NCBI GenBank assembly: GCA_963662645.2
Contig: OY759762.1
Coordinates: 3,162,001 to 3,226,000 of the forward strand
Length of the DNA stretch: 64,000 nt
Reading direction: 5' to 3'
DNA from: Aldehydirespirator sp963662645
GTDB lineage: Bacteria; Actinomycetota; Acidimicrobiia; Acidimicrobiales; Aldehydirespiratoraceae
Of the stretch, positions 9,399 to 17,884 are shown in pieces (position 1 is the first letter of the stretch; each line of letters begins with the position of its first letter). The notes under the pieces are model-generated. The model was given only the letters and a program-made list of their open reading frames with translations. It searched no databases and had not been told where the DNA came from. Made by a program: the position numbers and the translations under genes.

Positions 9399-10307
9399 AT
9401 GGCAACAATCGGAGATGTAGCGGGCTGTTCCGATCCTGTCATCTTGAACGAGTGGCACGCGATCTCCGCGCTGGAAGAGATCGTGCTCGGTGTTGTTGGC
9501 GAGACGGTACTCCTGGACGAGCGCGTGGGTTACACGATGTTCGAGGACAGCGCGTGCTTTGCCTGGCGCTCGACGCCGGACCTGACCCTCGGCGGTCCGG
9601 TTGACGCCGTCGCGATCCGCGACCCCCTTCCGGTGAGGTCGCAATACGGCTATCTGTGGACGAGCCTCGGCTCCCCGGCGACCGAGCTGTTCAGCATTCC
9701 CGAGTTCGACGACGCAGAACGTCGGAACGTGCATGCAGGGAGCCCCATGCTGGCGACATCAGCTGCTCGCGCCGTGGAGAACTTCCTCGACATCGCTCAC
9801 CTCGCGTTCGTGCATCAAGGGATCTTGGGCGAGCAGCCTCACACCGAGGTGTCCGACTACGATGTGAATCTCGTCGATGACGAGATTATTGCCACTAAGT
9901 GCGACTTCTATATTCCGAAAGTGGGGCCCAACTTTGACGCCGGAATCATCCGGTATCGGTACCGCGTCCCGCGCCCTTTCTGCGTGATGCTGTACTGGGA
10001 CAGCTACGACGATCCGTCCCGTGAAGACGTCATCGGCATGTGGGTGCAGCCGATGCGCCAGGAGCAGGTGCGTGCTCACCGCTATCTCGGCACGATCGAC
10101 CGGACGAGCACCGACAACGAGATTCGGCATCACCAACTCTTGATACTTGGTCAGGACAAGCCGATTGTCGAGAACCAGCGTCCGAAGCGACTGCCCCTAC
10201 ACCCGCAGGCAGAGACACCAATTCGAGCGGACAAGTCGGCTATTGCGTACCGGCGGTGGCTGTCAGAGAAGGGCGTTACCTATGGCGTCATCCCGGCACT
10301 CACGTGA
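9399..10307 (+). CDS. ndmC: NdmC-like non-haem iron oxygenase subunit without a Rieske cluster
   Basis: This 302-residue protein is the catalytic half of a Rieske oxygenase. The mononuclear iron site is complete: D131, H134 and H139 in ENFLDIAHLAFVH, and D253 in GQDKPIVENQ. The N-terminal 80 residues keep the outline of a Rieske fold (EWHAISALEE at one end, YGYLWTSLG at the other) but contain no CxH or CxxH ligand pairs. The Rieske domain is instead on the next gene product. This split is the known arrangement of the 7-methylxanthine N-demethylase NdmC with NdmD and NdmE. The likely reaction is oxidative N-demethylation releasing formaldehyde; the substrate is inferred. A paralogue is at 27558-28466. 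Confidence 0.8.
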   Translation: MATIGDVAGCSDPVILNEWHAISALEEIVLGVVGETVLLDERVGYTMFEDSACFAWRSTPDLTLGGPVDAVAIRDPLPVRSQYGYLWTSLGSPATELFSIPEFDDAERRNVHAGSPMLATSAARAVENFLDIAHLAFVHQGILGEQPHTEVSDYDVNLVDDEIIATKCDFYIPKVGPNFDAGIIRYRYRVPRPFCVMLYWDSYDDPSREDVIGMWVQPMRQEQVRAHRYLGTIDRTSTDNEIRHHQLLILGQDKPIVENQRPKRLPLHPQAETPIRADKSAIAYRRWLSEKGVTYGVIPALT

Positions 10308-10373
10308 GGCCGCTTCAACCGAGCGGCTAGCAAGCGGCTCCACGCCGCCTGGCCAGAGTCACGCGACCACCCG

Positions 10374-12137
10374 ATGGTAAGGGATCCGACTGTTCTCTGG
10401 CATCCGATCGCCTCCGTCGGCGATGTGCCCCCTCGTCATGTGTTCCACGGTCAGTTGCTTGGTCGCGAACTGGCCGTGTGGCGAGCCGACGACGGGTACA
10501 TCAACGTCTGGGAGAACCGGTGCCTGCATCGCGGGCTGCGGCTGTCGATCGGCGTCAACAACGGACATGAACTCATGTGCCAGTACCACGGCTGGCGCTA
10601 CGCGAACCGCACCGCCCAGTGCACCTACATCCCCGCCCATCCTGCAGACGCGCCCGCTCGCACGATCTTCAACCGGACGTTCCCGGCCGCCGAGCGGTAC
10701 GGCTTGGTCTGGTCGGGCGAAGCGCCATCGGGTCCACCCCCCGAGGTCGGCGTGCTCGACGCCGGTTCGGCGATGGTGTTGAGGAGCCTTCCGGTTGACG
10801 CGCCGCCGGGCCTCGTGGCGGAGCACCTCGGCCGGTACCGGTTCTGCCCCAACGATCGATTAGACGCGGAGGAACCGGAGGTGACCGCGGATGGTCACGA
10901 CGACTGGTCGGTGCTGCTGACGGCGTCGGCGGGTGGCTCATCGACGACGGCGGCGTTCTTCGTGCAGCCCGTGGACTCGAATCGGTCCGTCATCAGGGGC
11001 GTGCTGTCCGGCAGCGGTGAGGCCGCAGATCGGTTGACCGTGCTCCGTCACCACAGCACGTTGCTGTCGAACCTGAGGGACAGAATCGAGGCCTACGCCG
11101 CCACCACGCCGCCGCCCGAGCCGATGGAGGTGAAGCTCCACCAGGTGTCGGAGCAACTGGCAAGGGTGCCGGTAGCATCGGTGGGCCGGCATGCTCCACT
11201 GCGGGTCCGGGTGTCACGAAAGTGGAAGACCGCCGAGGGCGTCGCCGGATTCGAGCTCGAGTCGATCGGCGAGCAACTGCCGTCCCACCAGCCCGGAGCC
11301 CACATAGACGTCCACCTGCCGAATGGTCTGGTACGTCAGTACTCCATCACGAACGGTCCGGGAGAGGGAACGGCGTATCGGATCGGTGTCAAGCGCGAGC
11401 CCAACTCCCGGGGCGGTTCGGAGTGCCTGCACGAGAGCGTCCGCGAAGGGGATGTGCTGGCCATCTCCGAGCCCCGAAACAACTTCCCGCTGCGGCGCGA
11501 CTCGGTGCGAACGATCCTCTTGGCCGGCGGCATCGGCATCACGCCTCTTCTGGCCATGGCCCAGACGCTCAGGAAGGACGACCTGGACTTCCGGCTTCAC
11601 TGCTTTGCACAGAGCCCCGCTCATCTCGCGTTCCCGGAACTGCTCAAGGAGCTCGGATCGTCGGTGACCACTCATCTGGGCCTCACGCCGGAGGCGACGG
11701 TCACCCGACTGCGCGAGCTCGTCGGCCGCTACGAGACAGCCAGCCATCTCTATGTCTGTGGCCCCGGCCCGATGCTCGGCGCGGCGCGGCGAGTTGCGAC
11801 CGAGTGTGGCTGGCCGGATGACGCGATCCACTTCGAGTACTTTCGGAACGACAACGAGGTCGACAACAGCTCGAGCTTCGAGATCAGTCTCTCCCGGTCG
11901 GCGCTCACACTGCCGGTGCCGGCTGGCAAGAGCGTCCTCGAAGTGCTTCGTGCCAACGCGATACCCGTGCCGTCATCATGCGAGCAGGGTGCCTGCGGGA
12001 CCTGTGGTGTGACCGTCCTCGAGGGCGAGCCGGTCCATCAGGACGTCTACCTCAACGACTCCGAGAAGCTGGCAGGCGATCGCATCATGACCTGCGTGTC
12101 GAGGTCGAGGACAGACCGCCTTGTCCTCGACATCTAG
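10374..12137 (+). CDS. ndmD: NdmD-like reductase with N-terminal Rieske domain
   Basis: This 587-residue protein carries electrons from NAD(P)H to the neighbouring oxygenase. Domains in order: a Rieske [2Fe-2S] domain with C50, H52, C69 and H72; a middle part (about 125-250) resembling a decayed oxygenase segment; an FMN/NAD reductase of the phthalate dioxygenase reductase type with RQYS at 321-324 and GGIGITPLL at 385-393; and a plant-type [2Fe-2S] ferredoxin with C536, C541, C544 and C574. A Rieske domain fused to such a reductase is the distinctive architecture of NdmD. It lies 66 bases after the NdmC-like gene and 9 bases before the GST-like gene. Confidence 0.85.
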   Translation: MVRDPTVLWHPIASVGDVPPRHVFHGQLLGRELAVWRADDGYINVWENRCLHRGLRLSIGVNNGHELMCQYHGWRYANRTAQCTYIPAHPADAPARTIFNRTFPAAERYGLVWSGEAPSGPPPEVGVLDAGSAMVLRSLPVDAPPGLVAEHLGRYRFCPNDRLDAEEPEVTADGHDDWSVLLTASAGGSSTTAAFFVQPVDSNRSVIRGVLSGSGEAADRLTVLRHHSTLLSNLRDRIEAYAATTPPPEPMEVKLHQVSEQLARVPVASVGRHAPLRVRVSRKWKTAEGVAGFELESIGEQLPSHQPGAHIDVHLPNGLVRQYSITNGPGEGTAYRIGVKREPNSRGGSECLHESVREGDVLAISEPRNNFPLRRDSVRTILLAGGIGITPLLAMAQTLRKDDLDFRLHCFAQSPAHLAFPELLKELGSSVTTHLGLTPEATVTRLRELVGRYETASHLYVCGPGPMLGAARRVATECGWPDDAIHFEYFRNDNEVDNSSSFEISLSRSALTLPVPAGKSVLEVLRANAIPVPSSCEQGACGTCGVTVLEGEPVHQDVYLNDSEKLAGDRIMTCVSRSRTDRLVLDI

Positions 12138-12146
12138 AGGAGACGG

Positions 12147-12788
12147 ATGATCAAGCTGTACGACTTCGAGCTGTCGGTCAACTGCTACAAGCAACGATTG
12201 CTGATGAGTATCCTCGACGTTCCCTACGAGCGGGTCCTGATCGACTTTTTCCCCGGGTGGGAGCACAAGGGCGAGGAGTTCAAGAAGATCAATCCACTTG
12301 GCCACATACCGGTCATTGACGATGACGGCTATATCCTCTGGGACGCTCACGCCATCCTCGTCTACCTGGCTGCCCGTTACGATTCGTCCGGTTGTTGGTA
12401 TCCGACTTCGGATCCAGAGCTTCTCGGCGAGACCGCGTCGTGGTTGCTGTTCGCCGAAGGCACCACCAACACTGCCTCGGCCGCCCGACTTCACGACGAC
12501 TTGGGCTATGACTTCGACATCGACGCGTGCCGGGCGGGGGCACACCGCCTGTTTCGTGTTCTCGACGAGCATCTGTGGTTCCGTGAGCAGGAAGGGCGGG
12601 ATTGGGTGTGCTCTACCCATCACCCGACTATTGCTGATCTCGCCATCTTCCCCGACGTGATGCTCTCGGAGGAGGGTGGTATCTCGCGTCAGGACTATCC
12701 TGCCATCCGGCGCTGGACCGATCGATTCCGGCGCCTGCCCGGATTTGTCCCGATGTCGGGAATCGGGCCGGTGGGGCCGGGTTTGTGA
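12147..12788 (+). CDS. ndmE: Glutathione S-transferase-like protein (NdmE-like)
   Basis: This 213-residue protein has a thioredoxin-fold N-terminal domain (IKLYDFELSVNCYKQRLLM, then NPLGHIPVIDDDG and the DAHAILVYLA block) and an all-helical C-terminal domain ending with HPTIADLAIFPDV, as in GSTs. Actinobacteria usually lack glutathione, so a structural rather than catalytic role is likely. In the methylxanthine system a GST-like NdmE holds NdmC and NdmD together. Here it directly follows the NdmC-like and NdmD-like genes with AGGAGA before its start. A real glutathione-dependent transferase is the less likely alternative. Confidence 0.8.
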   Translation: MIKLYDFELSVNCYKQRLLMSILDVPYERVLIDFFPGWEHKGEEFKKINPLGHIPVIDDDGYILWDAHAILVYLAARYDSSGCWYPTSDPELLGETASWLLFAEGTTNTASAARLHDDLGYDFDIDACRAGAHRLFRVLDEHLWFREQEGRDWVCSTHHPTIADLAIFPDVMLSEEGGISRQDYPAIRRWTDRFRRLPGFVPMSGIGPVGPGL

Positions 12789-12808
12789 GCAGACCCGCCA
12801 GAGCCGAC

Positions 12809-13369
12809 CTAGCTACCGACCACTACGACTATCACGCGAGCCCCGGACTTCGAATCCAGGTGCCACCGGCTTCGGGCCAGAGGCGGGCAGAAGACTGCGT
12901 CACCGGCTTTGAGTACCACATCGGGGTGTTCGTCGAACTCACTCCGGATCGAGCCCTCGATGACGTAGACCAGGTACTCGCCGGGCGATGCGAACCACTC
13001 CTCGACGTGCTGGTCTGGTTCGATCAGGTAGTCCCTCAACTCAGAGATTCGCATTCCTCGGCGAAACACCGCACGAGCGATCGGGGAGTTGGGAGCCTCG
13101 CTCAGGGGAATGGGAAACAGTTCCGCGGCGCGCAGCACCTCGATTCCCTTGTCCGGCGAACGTGGCAACAGGTCCGCCGGGTCCACGATCAGAGCGTTTG
13201 CTATCCGGTACAGCGTCGCAAGTGCCGCCGCCGATTGGCCCGACTCCAACTGGCTCAGGAAGGGTTGGCTGATCTCCGCTCGCTCGGCAAGTTCACGCCC
13301 TGTCATGCCCCGTGCACGGCGCAGAATCCGCACCCTAGCCCCGAGCGCCCGAGCGAGGTCGTTGCTCAC
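12809..13369 (-). CDS. XRE-family regulator with C-terminal cupin domain
   Basis: This 186-residue protein has an N-terminal helix-turn-helix (LGARVRILRRARGMTGRELA, then ISQPFLSQLESGQ) and a C-terminal cupin (EWFASPGEYLVYVIEGS to GDAVFCPP), which usually binds a small ligand. The GTG at 13369 begins VSNDLARALG; a TTG further upstream is less likely. It converges on the demethylase operon and is divergent from the adenosine-deaminase-like gene, so it is the best candidate for a local regulator of this catabolic region. An inverted repeat lies just upstream at 13424-13442. The effector is unknown. Confidence 0.88.
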   Translation of the reverse strand: MSNDLARALGARVRILRRARGMTGRELAERAEISQPFLSQLESGQSAAALATLYRIANALIVDPADLLPRSPDKGIEVLRAAELFPIPLSEAPNSPIARAVFRRGMRISELRDYLIEPDQHVEEWFASPGEYLVYVIEGSIRSEFDEHPDVVLKAGDAVFCPPLARSRWHLDSKSGARVIVVVVGS

Positions 13370-13423
13370 GCGCTCACCCTCTCTCGATCTCCCCCTCGAC
13401 AAGAAATGCCAATCGACATCCTA

Positions 13424-13442
13424 TAGGCTGCATCAAAGCCTA
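13424..13442. promoter_or_regulatory. Inverted repeat in the divergent promoter region, possible operator
   Basis: TAGGCT and AGCCTA are separated by 7 bases in the gap between the cupin regulator and the adenosine-deaminase-like gene. TAAGAT at 13441-13446 resembles a -10 box for the plus-strand gene. Position and symmetry would suit autoregulation by the XRE protein, but arms of six bases can occur by chance. Confidence 0.3.
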
Positions 13443-13495
13443 AGATTCGACCGGTAGGCGCCGCACCGCGAGCCAGATGGCTCCCCCTTGGCAGA

Positions 13496-14512
13496 ATGAC
13501 TGTTGCTGAGACTCTCACCACGAACCTCATTGGAGCCTTCCCAAAGATCGAGCTCCATGTTCATGCAGAGGCGTTTCTCAGCCCGCAGAGGATCGAACAA
13601 CTCGCGGCGATGGCCTCGGTACCCATGATGCGCCCCGCCCACTGCTTCTACGAGTACGACTCGCTGGCCGAGTTCCTCCAACTCTATGAGTGGTGGTGCG
13701 ACCTGTTGCGAACTCCCGAGATCACTGAACAGCTCGGCTACGACATAGCGGTGCGCATGAGCGGAGACGGAATCATCTACGCCGAGCTGTACACGAGTCC
13801 GAGGTACTGGCGGCGGTTGAGCTACCAGCAGGTGGTTACTTCGCTGGGGGATGGAATGGAAAGGGCCTTCGCGGACGGCTATGCGGACTGCCGGCTCATT
13901 CCCGCGATCAGTCGTGAGCAACCGGCGGAGTGGGCGATGGAGCTGCTGGACTGGATTGGCAGCGAGTCCCCGCGCCGGGTTGTCGGGATTGGCCTGGAAG
14001 GCAACGAGAGGGCCGCGGGCCGTACGTCGCCAAGGTTCGAGAATGCGTACGAGCGGGCCGCGGAGTTCGGGCTCGGGCGGACCGCGCACGCCGGCGAGTC
14101 CTCCGGTCCCGAAGGTGTGTGGGATGCCTTGAACTACCTTCAGGTTGACCGCGTCGATCACGGCGTTCGCGCCATTGAGGATCCGGATCTAGTCCAGCGA
14201 CTCGTCGATGACGAGGTGACACTCAACGTGTGCCCGACATCGAATATCTTGACGGGGCTCTACCGCTCGCTGCCGGAGCACCCGATAGGCGCACTCATCG
14301 ACGCTGGCGTGCCTGTTACGGTAAACAGCGATGATCCTGAGCCGATGAGCGTGAGCCTCACCGGAGAGATCGTAGGGGTCGGTCGCGAATTCGGGTGGGC
14401 CCTTAGCGATGTCGCCAGCGCGACCCGGCGTGCGATCGACGCTTCATTCTGCGACGAGGACTGCGCATTGGAGCTTCACCGGAAGGTGGACGAGTTCCTG
14501 GCAACCGTCTAG
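13496..14512 (+). CDS. Adenosine deaminase family amidohydrolase
   Basis: This 338-residue TIM-barrel deaminase has the zinc ligands H21 and H23 in KIELHVHAE, H198 in the HAGE motif with catalytic E201, H222 in RVDHGVRA and D279 in NSDDPEP. These are the complete adenosine/adenine deaminase signatures. It would remove an amino group from an adenine-like ring. The context of a purine-type importer, molybdenum hydroxylase and demethylase suggests a purine or modified purine substrate. Adenosine, adenine, N6-methyladenine or another aminated ring cannot be told apart from motifs. It is transcribed alone, divergent from the cupin regulator. Confidence 0.85.
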   Translation: MTVAETLTTNLIGAFPKIELHVHAEAFLSPQRIEQLAAMASVPMMRPAHCFYEYDSLAEFLQLYEWWCDLLRTPEITEQLGYDIAVRMSGDGIIYAELYTSPRYWRRLSYQQVVTSLGDGMERAFADGYADCRLIPAISREQPAEWAMELLDWIGSESPRRVVGIGLEGNERAAGRTSPRFENAYERAAEFGLGRTAHAGESSGPEGVWDALNYLQVDRVDHGVRAIEDPDLVQRLVDDEVTLNVCPTSNILTGLYRSLPEHPIGALIDAGVPVTVNSDDPEPMSVSLTGEIVGVGREFGWALSDVASATRRAIDASFCDEDCALELHRKVDEFLATV

Positions 14513-14528
14513 AGACCGAGATCGAATC

Positions 14529-14576
14529 GACGTGTTGTCGCCTTGACGTGTCGTCGTCTAGACGTGTCGTCGCCTA
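14529..14576. repeat. Three tandem 16-bp repeats at a convergent gene junction
   Basis: Three units of GACGTGTCGTCGTCTA type follow each other without gaps at 14529-14544, 14545-14560 and 14561-14576. The last unit contains the stop codon of the BMP lipoprotein gene. The repeat fills most of the gap between that gene and the adenosine-deaminase-like gene, which converge here. No stable terminator hairpin is evident. Confidence 0.7.
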
Positions 14577-15722
14577 GCCGGCTTCTGCGATGAAGGGCAC
14601 CTGGAACGTGCCGGCTTCGATCTCCGCCAGCCGGGTCTCGAACAAAGCGAGCGCATCGGGTGAGATCTCGGCGGCTGCGTAGTCCGGGTTCATCTGGACT
14701 TCGAATCCACCGTGGCTCATCGGCAAGTCGTACCAGGTCTGGAAGTTGTCCGCCGCGATGTCCTCCACCATCTGGCGGTAGGTCTCGCCGATCTGCCAGG
14801 CCATCGACGCAACGACATTCTCCGGCGCGAGGGAGGACTCGTCGTACACGTATCCGAAGGCCGAGAGGTTCTGCTCGCGCACTGCCTGAATCATGCCGAA
14901 GGATCCGGCGTTCCCACAGGCTACGAACACGTCCGCTCCCTGCTCGGCTTGCGCTGCTGTGGCCTCCTTGCCCAGCGCGGCATCGATCCACGAACCGAGG
15001 AATGCATCGAGCCTCGTGGCGTCGGGCACCACCTCTTGGGCACCGATGAGGAAGGCTTCCACAACCGCCCGGCACACGGGAATGTCGTAGCCGGCGTTGG
15101 CCCCGAGGATCCCCGACTGGGTGATCCCGCCCGCCAGGATGCCGGACAGATAGGCCGGCTCGTGCATGGGCATGTTGTAGTCGGCGATGTTGGGCCCCTC
15201 TACTCCGCAGAAACCACCACACGATCCCTGCCATGCGAACTTGATGTCAGGGTAGTCCGGCGCCATCTCATGGATCGGCGCGCCGTAGTCGAAGGAGTGT
15301 CCGATCACGAGTTGCACGCCTTCTTCGGCGAATCCACTCATGACCCGGGTGGCGCCCTGGGCGTCGAAGGGAGCCTCGTCCACGATCTGTAGATCGATCA
15401 GGCCCTCAGCCTCGAGGTCTCTCACGCCCTCGTAAGCGGCCTGGCACCACGAGAGGTCATTCACGGCGCACGGCAAGAGGATGGCCACGCTCACCTTGTC
15501 GTCGGCTGCGGGTTCTTCGGCTGCGGGTTCTTCGGCTGCGGGTTCTTCGGCTGCGGGTTCTTCGGCTGCGGGTTCTTCGGCTGCGGGTTCTTCGGCTGCG
15601 GGTTCTTCGGCTGCGGGTTCCTCCGCGGCGGGTTCCTCCGCGGTTGTGCTGTCGTCATCGCCGCATGCCGCAGCAAGCAAGGTGAACGCTACGCCGAGCA
15701 CGAACAACGGCTTCCATCGCAT
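14574..15722 (-). CDS. BMP-family nucleoside-type ABC binding lipoprotein
   Basis: This 382-residue protein is a secreted solute-binding lipoprotein. The start at 15722 gives MRWKPLFVLG followed by the lipobox LAAAC with C20. After a linker of about nine AAEEP repeats comes a Bmp/PnrA/Med domain (VSVAILLPCAVNDLSWCQAA, then GHSFDYGAPI and SGILGANAGYDIP). BMP proteins bind nucleosides or related compounds. The two permeases and ATPase of the same transporter lie immediately upstream on the strand. A 130-base gap with duplicated TGATAAG words precedes it, so it may have its own promoter. The ligand is probably a purine nucleoside or base. Confidence 0.9.
   Translation of the reverse strand: MRWKPLFVLGVAFTLLAAACGDDDSTTAEEPAAEEPAAEEPAAEEPAAEEPAAEEPAAEEPAAEEPAAEEPAADDKVSVAILLPCAVNDLSWCQAAYEGVRDLEAEGLIDLQIVDEAPFDAQGATRVMSGFAEEGVQLVIGHSFDYGAPIHEMAPDYPDIKFAWQGSCGGFCGVEGPNIADYNMPMHEPAYLSGILAGGITQSGILGANAGYDIPVCRAVVEAFLIGAQEVVPDATRLDAFLGSWIDAALGKEATAAQAEQGADVFVACGNAGSFGMIQAVREQNLSAFGYVYDESSLAPENVVASMAWQIGETYRQMVEDIAADNFQTWYDLPMSHGGFEVQMNPDYAAAEISPDALALFETRLAEIEAGTFQVPFIAEAG
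15505..15645. repeat. 15-bp minisatellite coding for the AAEEP linker
   Basis: About nine tandem copies of a 15-bp unit (GGTTCTTCGGCTGCG on the plus strand) encode AAEEP repeats between the lipobox and the binding domain of the BMP lipoprotein. Most units are identical at the DNA level, with the units nearest the lipobox differing in codon choice. This indicates recent expansion and likely length variation. The product is an acidic, Pro-rich tether. Confidence 0.9.
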
Positions 15723-15767
15723 GAGATGTCCCCCCACATCGAGGCCCCGGGGTTCACGGGGCTCTTC

Positions 15768-15791
15768 TGATAAGTGTTGGCAAATGATAAG
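15768..15791 (-). promoter_or_regulatory. Directly repeated TGATAAG, possible operator for the BMP gene
   Basis: TGATAAG occurs at 15768-15774 and 15785-15791, a spacing of 17 bases, 46 bases upstream of the BMP start. The same word overlaps the candidate -10 box of the NdmC-like operon at 9284. Two sites in phase and a third at a functionally related operon are suggestive, but the word is short. Confidence 0.3.
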
Positions 15792-15851
15792 CTCAGTCAA
15801 ACTCGGCAGTCAAGTGCGGTCCAAGACCCAGGCGCCGCGTTTGGCGACCGT

Positions 15852-16814
15852 TCACTTGGCGCCCTTGATGAAGGGCACGCCGAGTGCTTCCGGCTGGGCA
15901 TCGTCCCGGGCCCTGGCGGTGGCGACGATCACCACGGCGATGGTCACGAGGTAGGGCAGTGCCTGGAAGAACTCGAACGGCACATTGCTCTCGACTCCGC
16001 CACTGGCTGCCTGGATACGCAGTTGGAGCGCGTCGGTGAATCCGAACAGCAGTGCACCCGCGGCGACTCGCAGCGGGCTCCACCTTCCGAAGATGACAAG
16101 TGCGATGGCGACCCAGCCCCGACCCGCGGTGACGTTCTGGACGAACAGACCGAGTTGGCCGACAACGAGAACAGTACCGCCAAGACCGGCCAGGGCGCCC
16201 GAGACGAGAATGGCCATCCATCGAACGTGATCGACCCTTATGCCGCTGGCATCGGCGGCCGAGGGCCGGTCGCCCACTGCTCGGACGGCAAGACCGAACG
16301 GCGTGCGGTGCAGACCCCACCATGCTCCGACGACCAGCAGGACTGCGATGTACACCAGAGGGCTCTGGTCGAACACCACGCTGCCCACTCCAGGAATCGC
16401 GCCCAGGACGGGGATCTCCAAGGAGGAGATGGGGTCGAATCGTTCCGTGGAAGAGATGTCGAGCCTGATGTGGAGGAAGCCGGTCAAGCCCTGCACCAAC
16501 AGCACGAGCGCGATCCCGTTGATCACCTGCTCAGTCTTGAGAGTGACGCTAAAGAGCGCCATCAGGACGCCGACTGTCAGTCCTCCGCCGACACCCGCCG
16601 CGACTCCGATCCACTGCTCGCCGCTGTAGTACACACCGAGAAACGAGCAGAAGGCACCCGAGAGCATCATGCCCTCGAGGCTGAGATTCAACACGCCGGC
16701 CCGCTGGCACAGTGACTCGCCCACCGCGGCCAGTGCTGTCGGCATGGCGAGCCGTATGGATGCGTTGAGAAGGGGGATGATGGCCGCTGCGCCGAAGACC
16801 GCCCCCCAGTTCAT
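15852..16814 (-). CDS. ABC transporter permease, nucleoside/simple-sugar type (second permease)
   Basis: This 320-residue membrane protein belongs to the BPD_transp_2 family of nucleoside importers. It has about eight to ten hydrophobic segments and the typical blocks NLSLEGMMLSGAF near the N-terminus and HRTPFGLAVRAVGDRPSAAD before the later segments. The ATG at 16814 overlaps the stop of the first permease as ATGA, so the two are translationally coupled and probably form a heterodimer. The reading frame is open far upstream, but that part is a shadow of the first permease. Confidence 0.9.
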   Translation of the reverse strand: MNWGAVFGAAAIIPLLNASIRLAMPTALAAVGESLCQRAGVLNLSLEGMMLSGAFCSFLGVYYSGEQWIGVAAGVGGGLTVGVLMALFSVTLKTEQVINGIALVLLVQGLTGFLHIRLDISSTERFDPISSLEIPVLGAIPGVGSVVFDQSPLVYIAVLLVVGAWWGLHRTPFGLAVRAVGDRPSAADASGIRVDHVRWMAILVSGALAGLGGTVLVVGQLGLFVQNVTAGRGWVAIALVIFGRWSPLRVAAGALLFGFTDALQLRIQAASGGVESNVPFEFFQALPYLVTIAVVIVATARARDDAQPEALGVPFIKGAK

Positions 16815-17884
16815 TCTCTTCTCCCGACCTTGTCGGCGACGAGGAGAAACAGCACGAACATGGCCTGGATGACGAACGTCAGGATTCTCGGGACTTGCTG
16901 TGTTCGCTGTATCACGTCGCCGCCCAGCGTCAATGTTCCGATGAGGAGCGACGCCAACAGCACGCCCGACGGCTTCAGCCGACCGATCAGGGCCACGATG
17001 ATCGCAGTGAACCCGAACCCGACGGCGAGATTGTTCGTCAGCCTCGCCTCGGGTCCCATGACCTGCAGGACCCCGGCCAGTCCGGCGAATGCACCGGAGA
17101 TCATCATCGCGCCGACCACGAGGCGACCGGTCTTCACGCCGGCCGCCTCGGTCGCGCTGTTGTTCAGGCCCACCATCAGCGTGTAGAAGCCGAAGGGTGT
17201 TCGCCTGATCACGTAGGCCAGCACCGGAAGCAGGGCGAGACCCACCAGCAGCCCGATATGGACTCGTAGTCCAGGCACCTCCGGCAGCCGGGCGGCCGCG
17301 GGCAGTGTCTCTGACACGGGCTGGAATCCGACCGGGTCGCGAAGCGGCTTGCGGATGGCGTAGTTCAATCCGAAGATGGCGACGTAGTTGAGCAGCAGCG
17401 ACGAGATAACCTCGTTGACCGACCAGCGAGCTCGCAGGAACCCGACGGTCGATCCCCACACAGCGCCAGCCGCCGCACCGACGATGCCCGCGAGCGGGAT
17501 CATGATGACCTTGACGTCGATGGGCGCGTAGATGGCGAATGCGCCTCCTGCCAAGGCCCCCATCACCAGCTGGCCCTCGGCGCCTATGTTCCAGACCTTG
17601 GCACGGAAAGCGACGGACAATCCGAGTCCGATCAGCAGCAGCGGGGCTGTCTCGACGAGAACGAGGCTGAAGTCGAACCGGGAACCGAAGGTCCCCCTCA
17701 GCATGTCCGCGTATGCCTGGAAGGGGTTGGCGCCGGCGAAGGCGAGCAGGATGCCTCCCACGACGAAGGCGGCCAGTACCGCGGCCAGTGACGCACCGAT
17801 GGCCGACGCCCTCCTCAGCCAAAGACCGTCGGTCGACTCGGGAGCCTCCGCCGCCATCCCTGCCGGATCGGCCTGCATCGTCAT
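16811..17884 (-). CDS. ABC transporter permease, nucleoside/simple-sugar type (first permease)
   Basis: This 357-residue permease pairs with the following gene product. It has many hydrophobic segments, with KVWNIGAEGQLVMGALAGG and RRTPFGFYTLMVGLNNSATEAAGV as family blocks. The start MTMQADP at 17884 overlaps the ATPase stop as ATGA, which supports it over the upstream open frame. Together with the ATPase and the BMP lipoprotein it makes a complete importer of the nucleoside class. Confidence 0.9.
   Translation of the reverse strand: MTMQADPAGMAAEAPESTDGLWLRRASAIGASLAAVLAAFVVGGILLAFAGANPFQAYADMLRGTFGSRFDFSLVLVETAPLLLIGLGLSVAFRAKVWNIGAEGQLVMGALAGGAFAIYAPIDVKVIMIPLAGIVGAAAGAVWGSTVGFLRARWSVNEVISSLLLNYVAIFGLNYAIRKPLRDPVGFQPVSETLPAAARLPEVPGLRVHIGLLVGLALLPVLAYVIRRTPFGFYTLMVGLNNSATEAAGVKTGRLVVGAMMISGAFAGLAGVLQVMGPEARLTNNLAVGFGFTAIIVALIGRLKPSGVLLASLLIGTLTLGGDVIQRTQQVPRILTFVIQAMFVLFLLVADKVGRRE

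Noticed and set aside
9399..10307. NdmC-like gene as a Rieske oxygenase pseudogene that lost its cluster
   Set aside because: The frame is intact, all iron ligands are kept, a paralogue at 27558 lacks the same cluster, and the missing domain is present on the neighbouring reductase.
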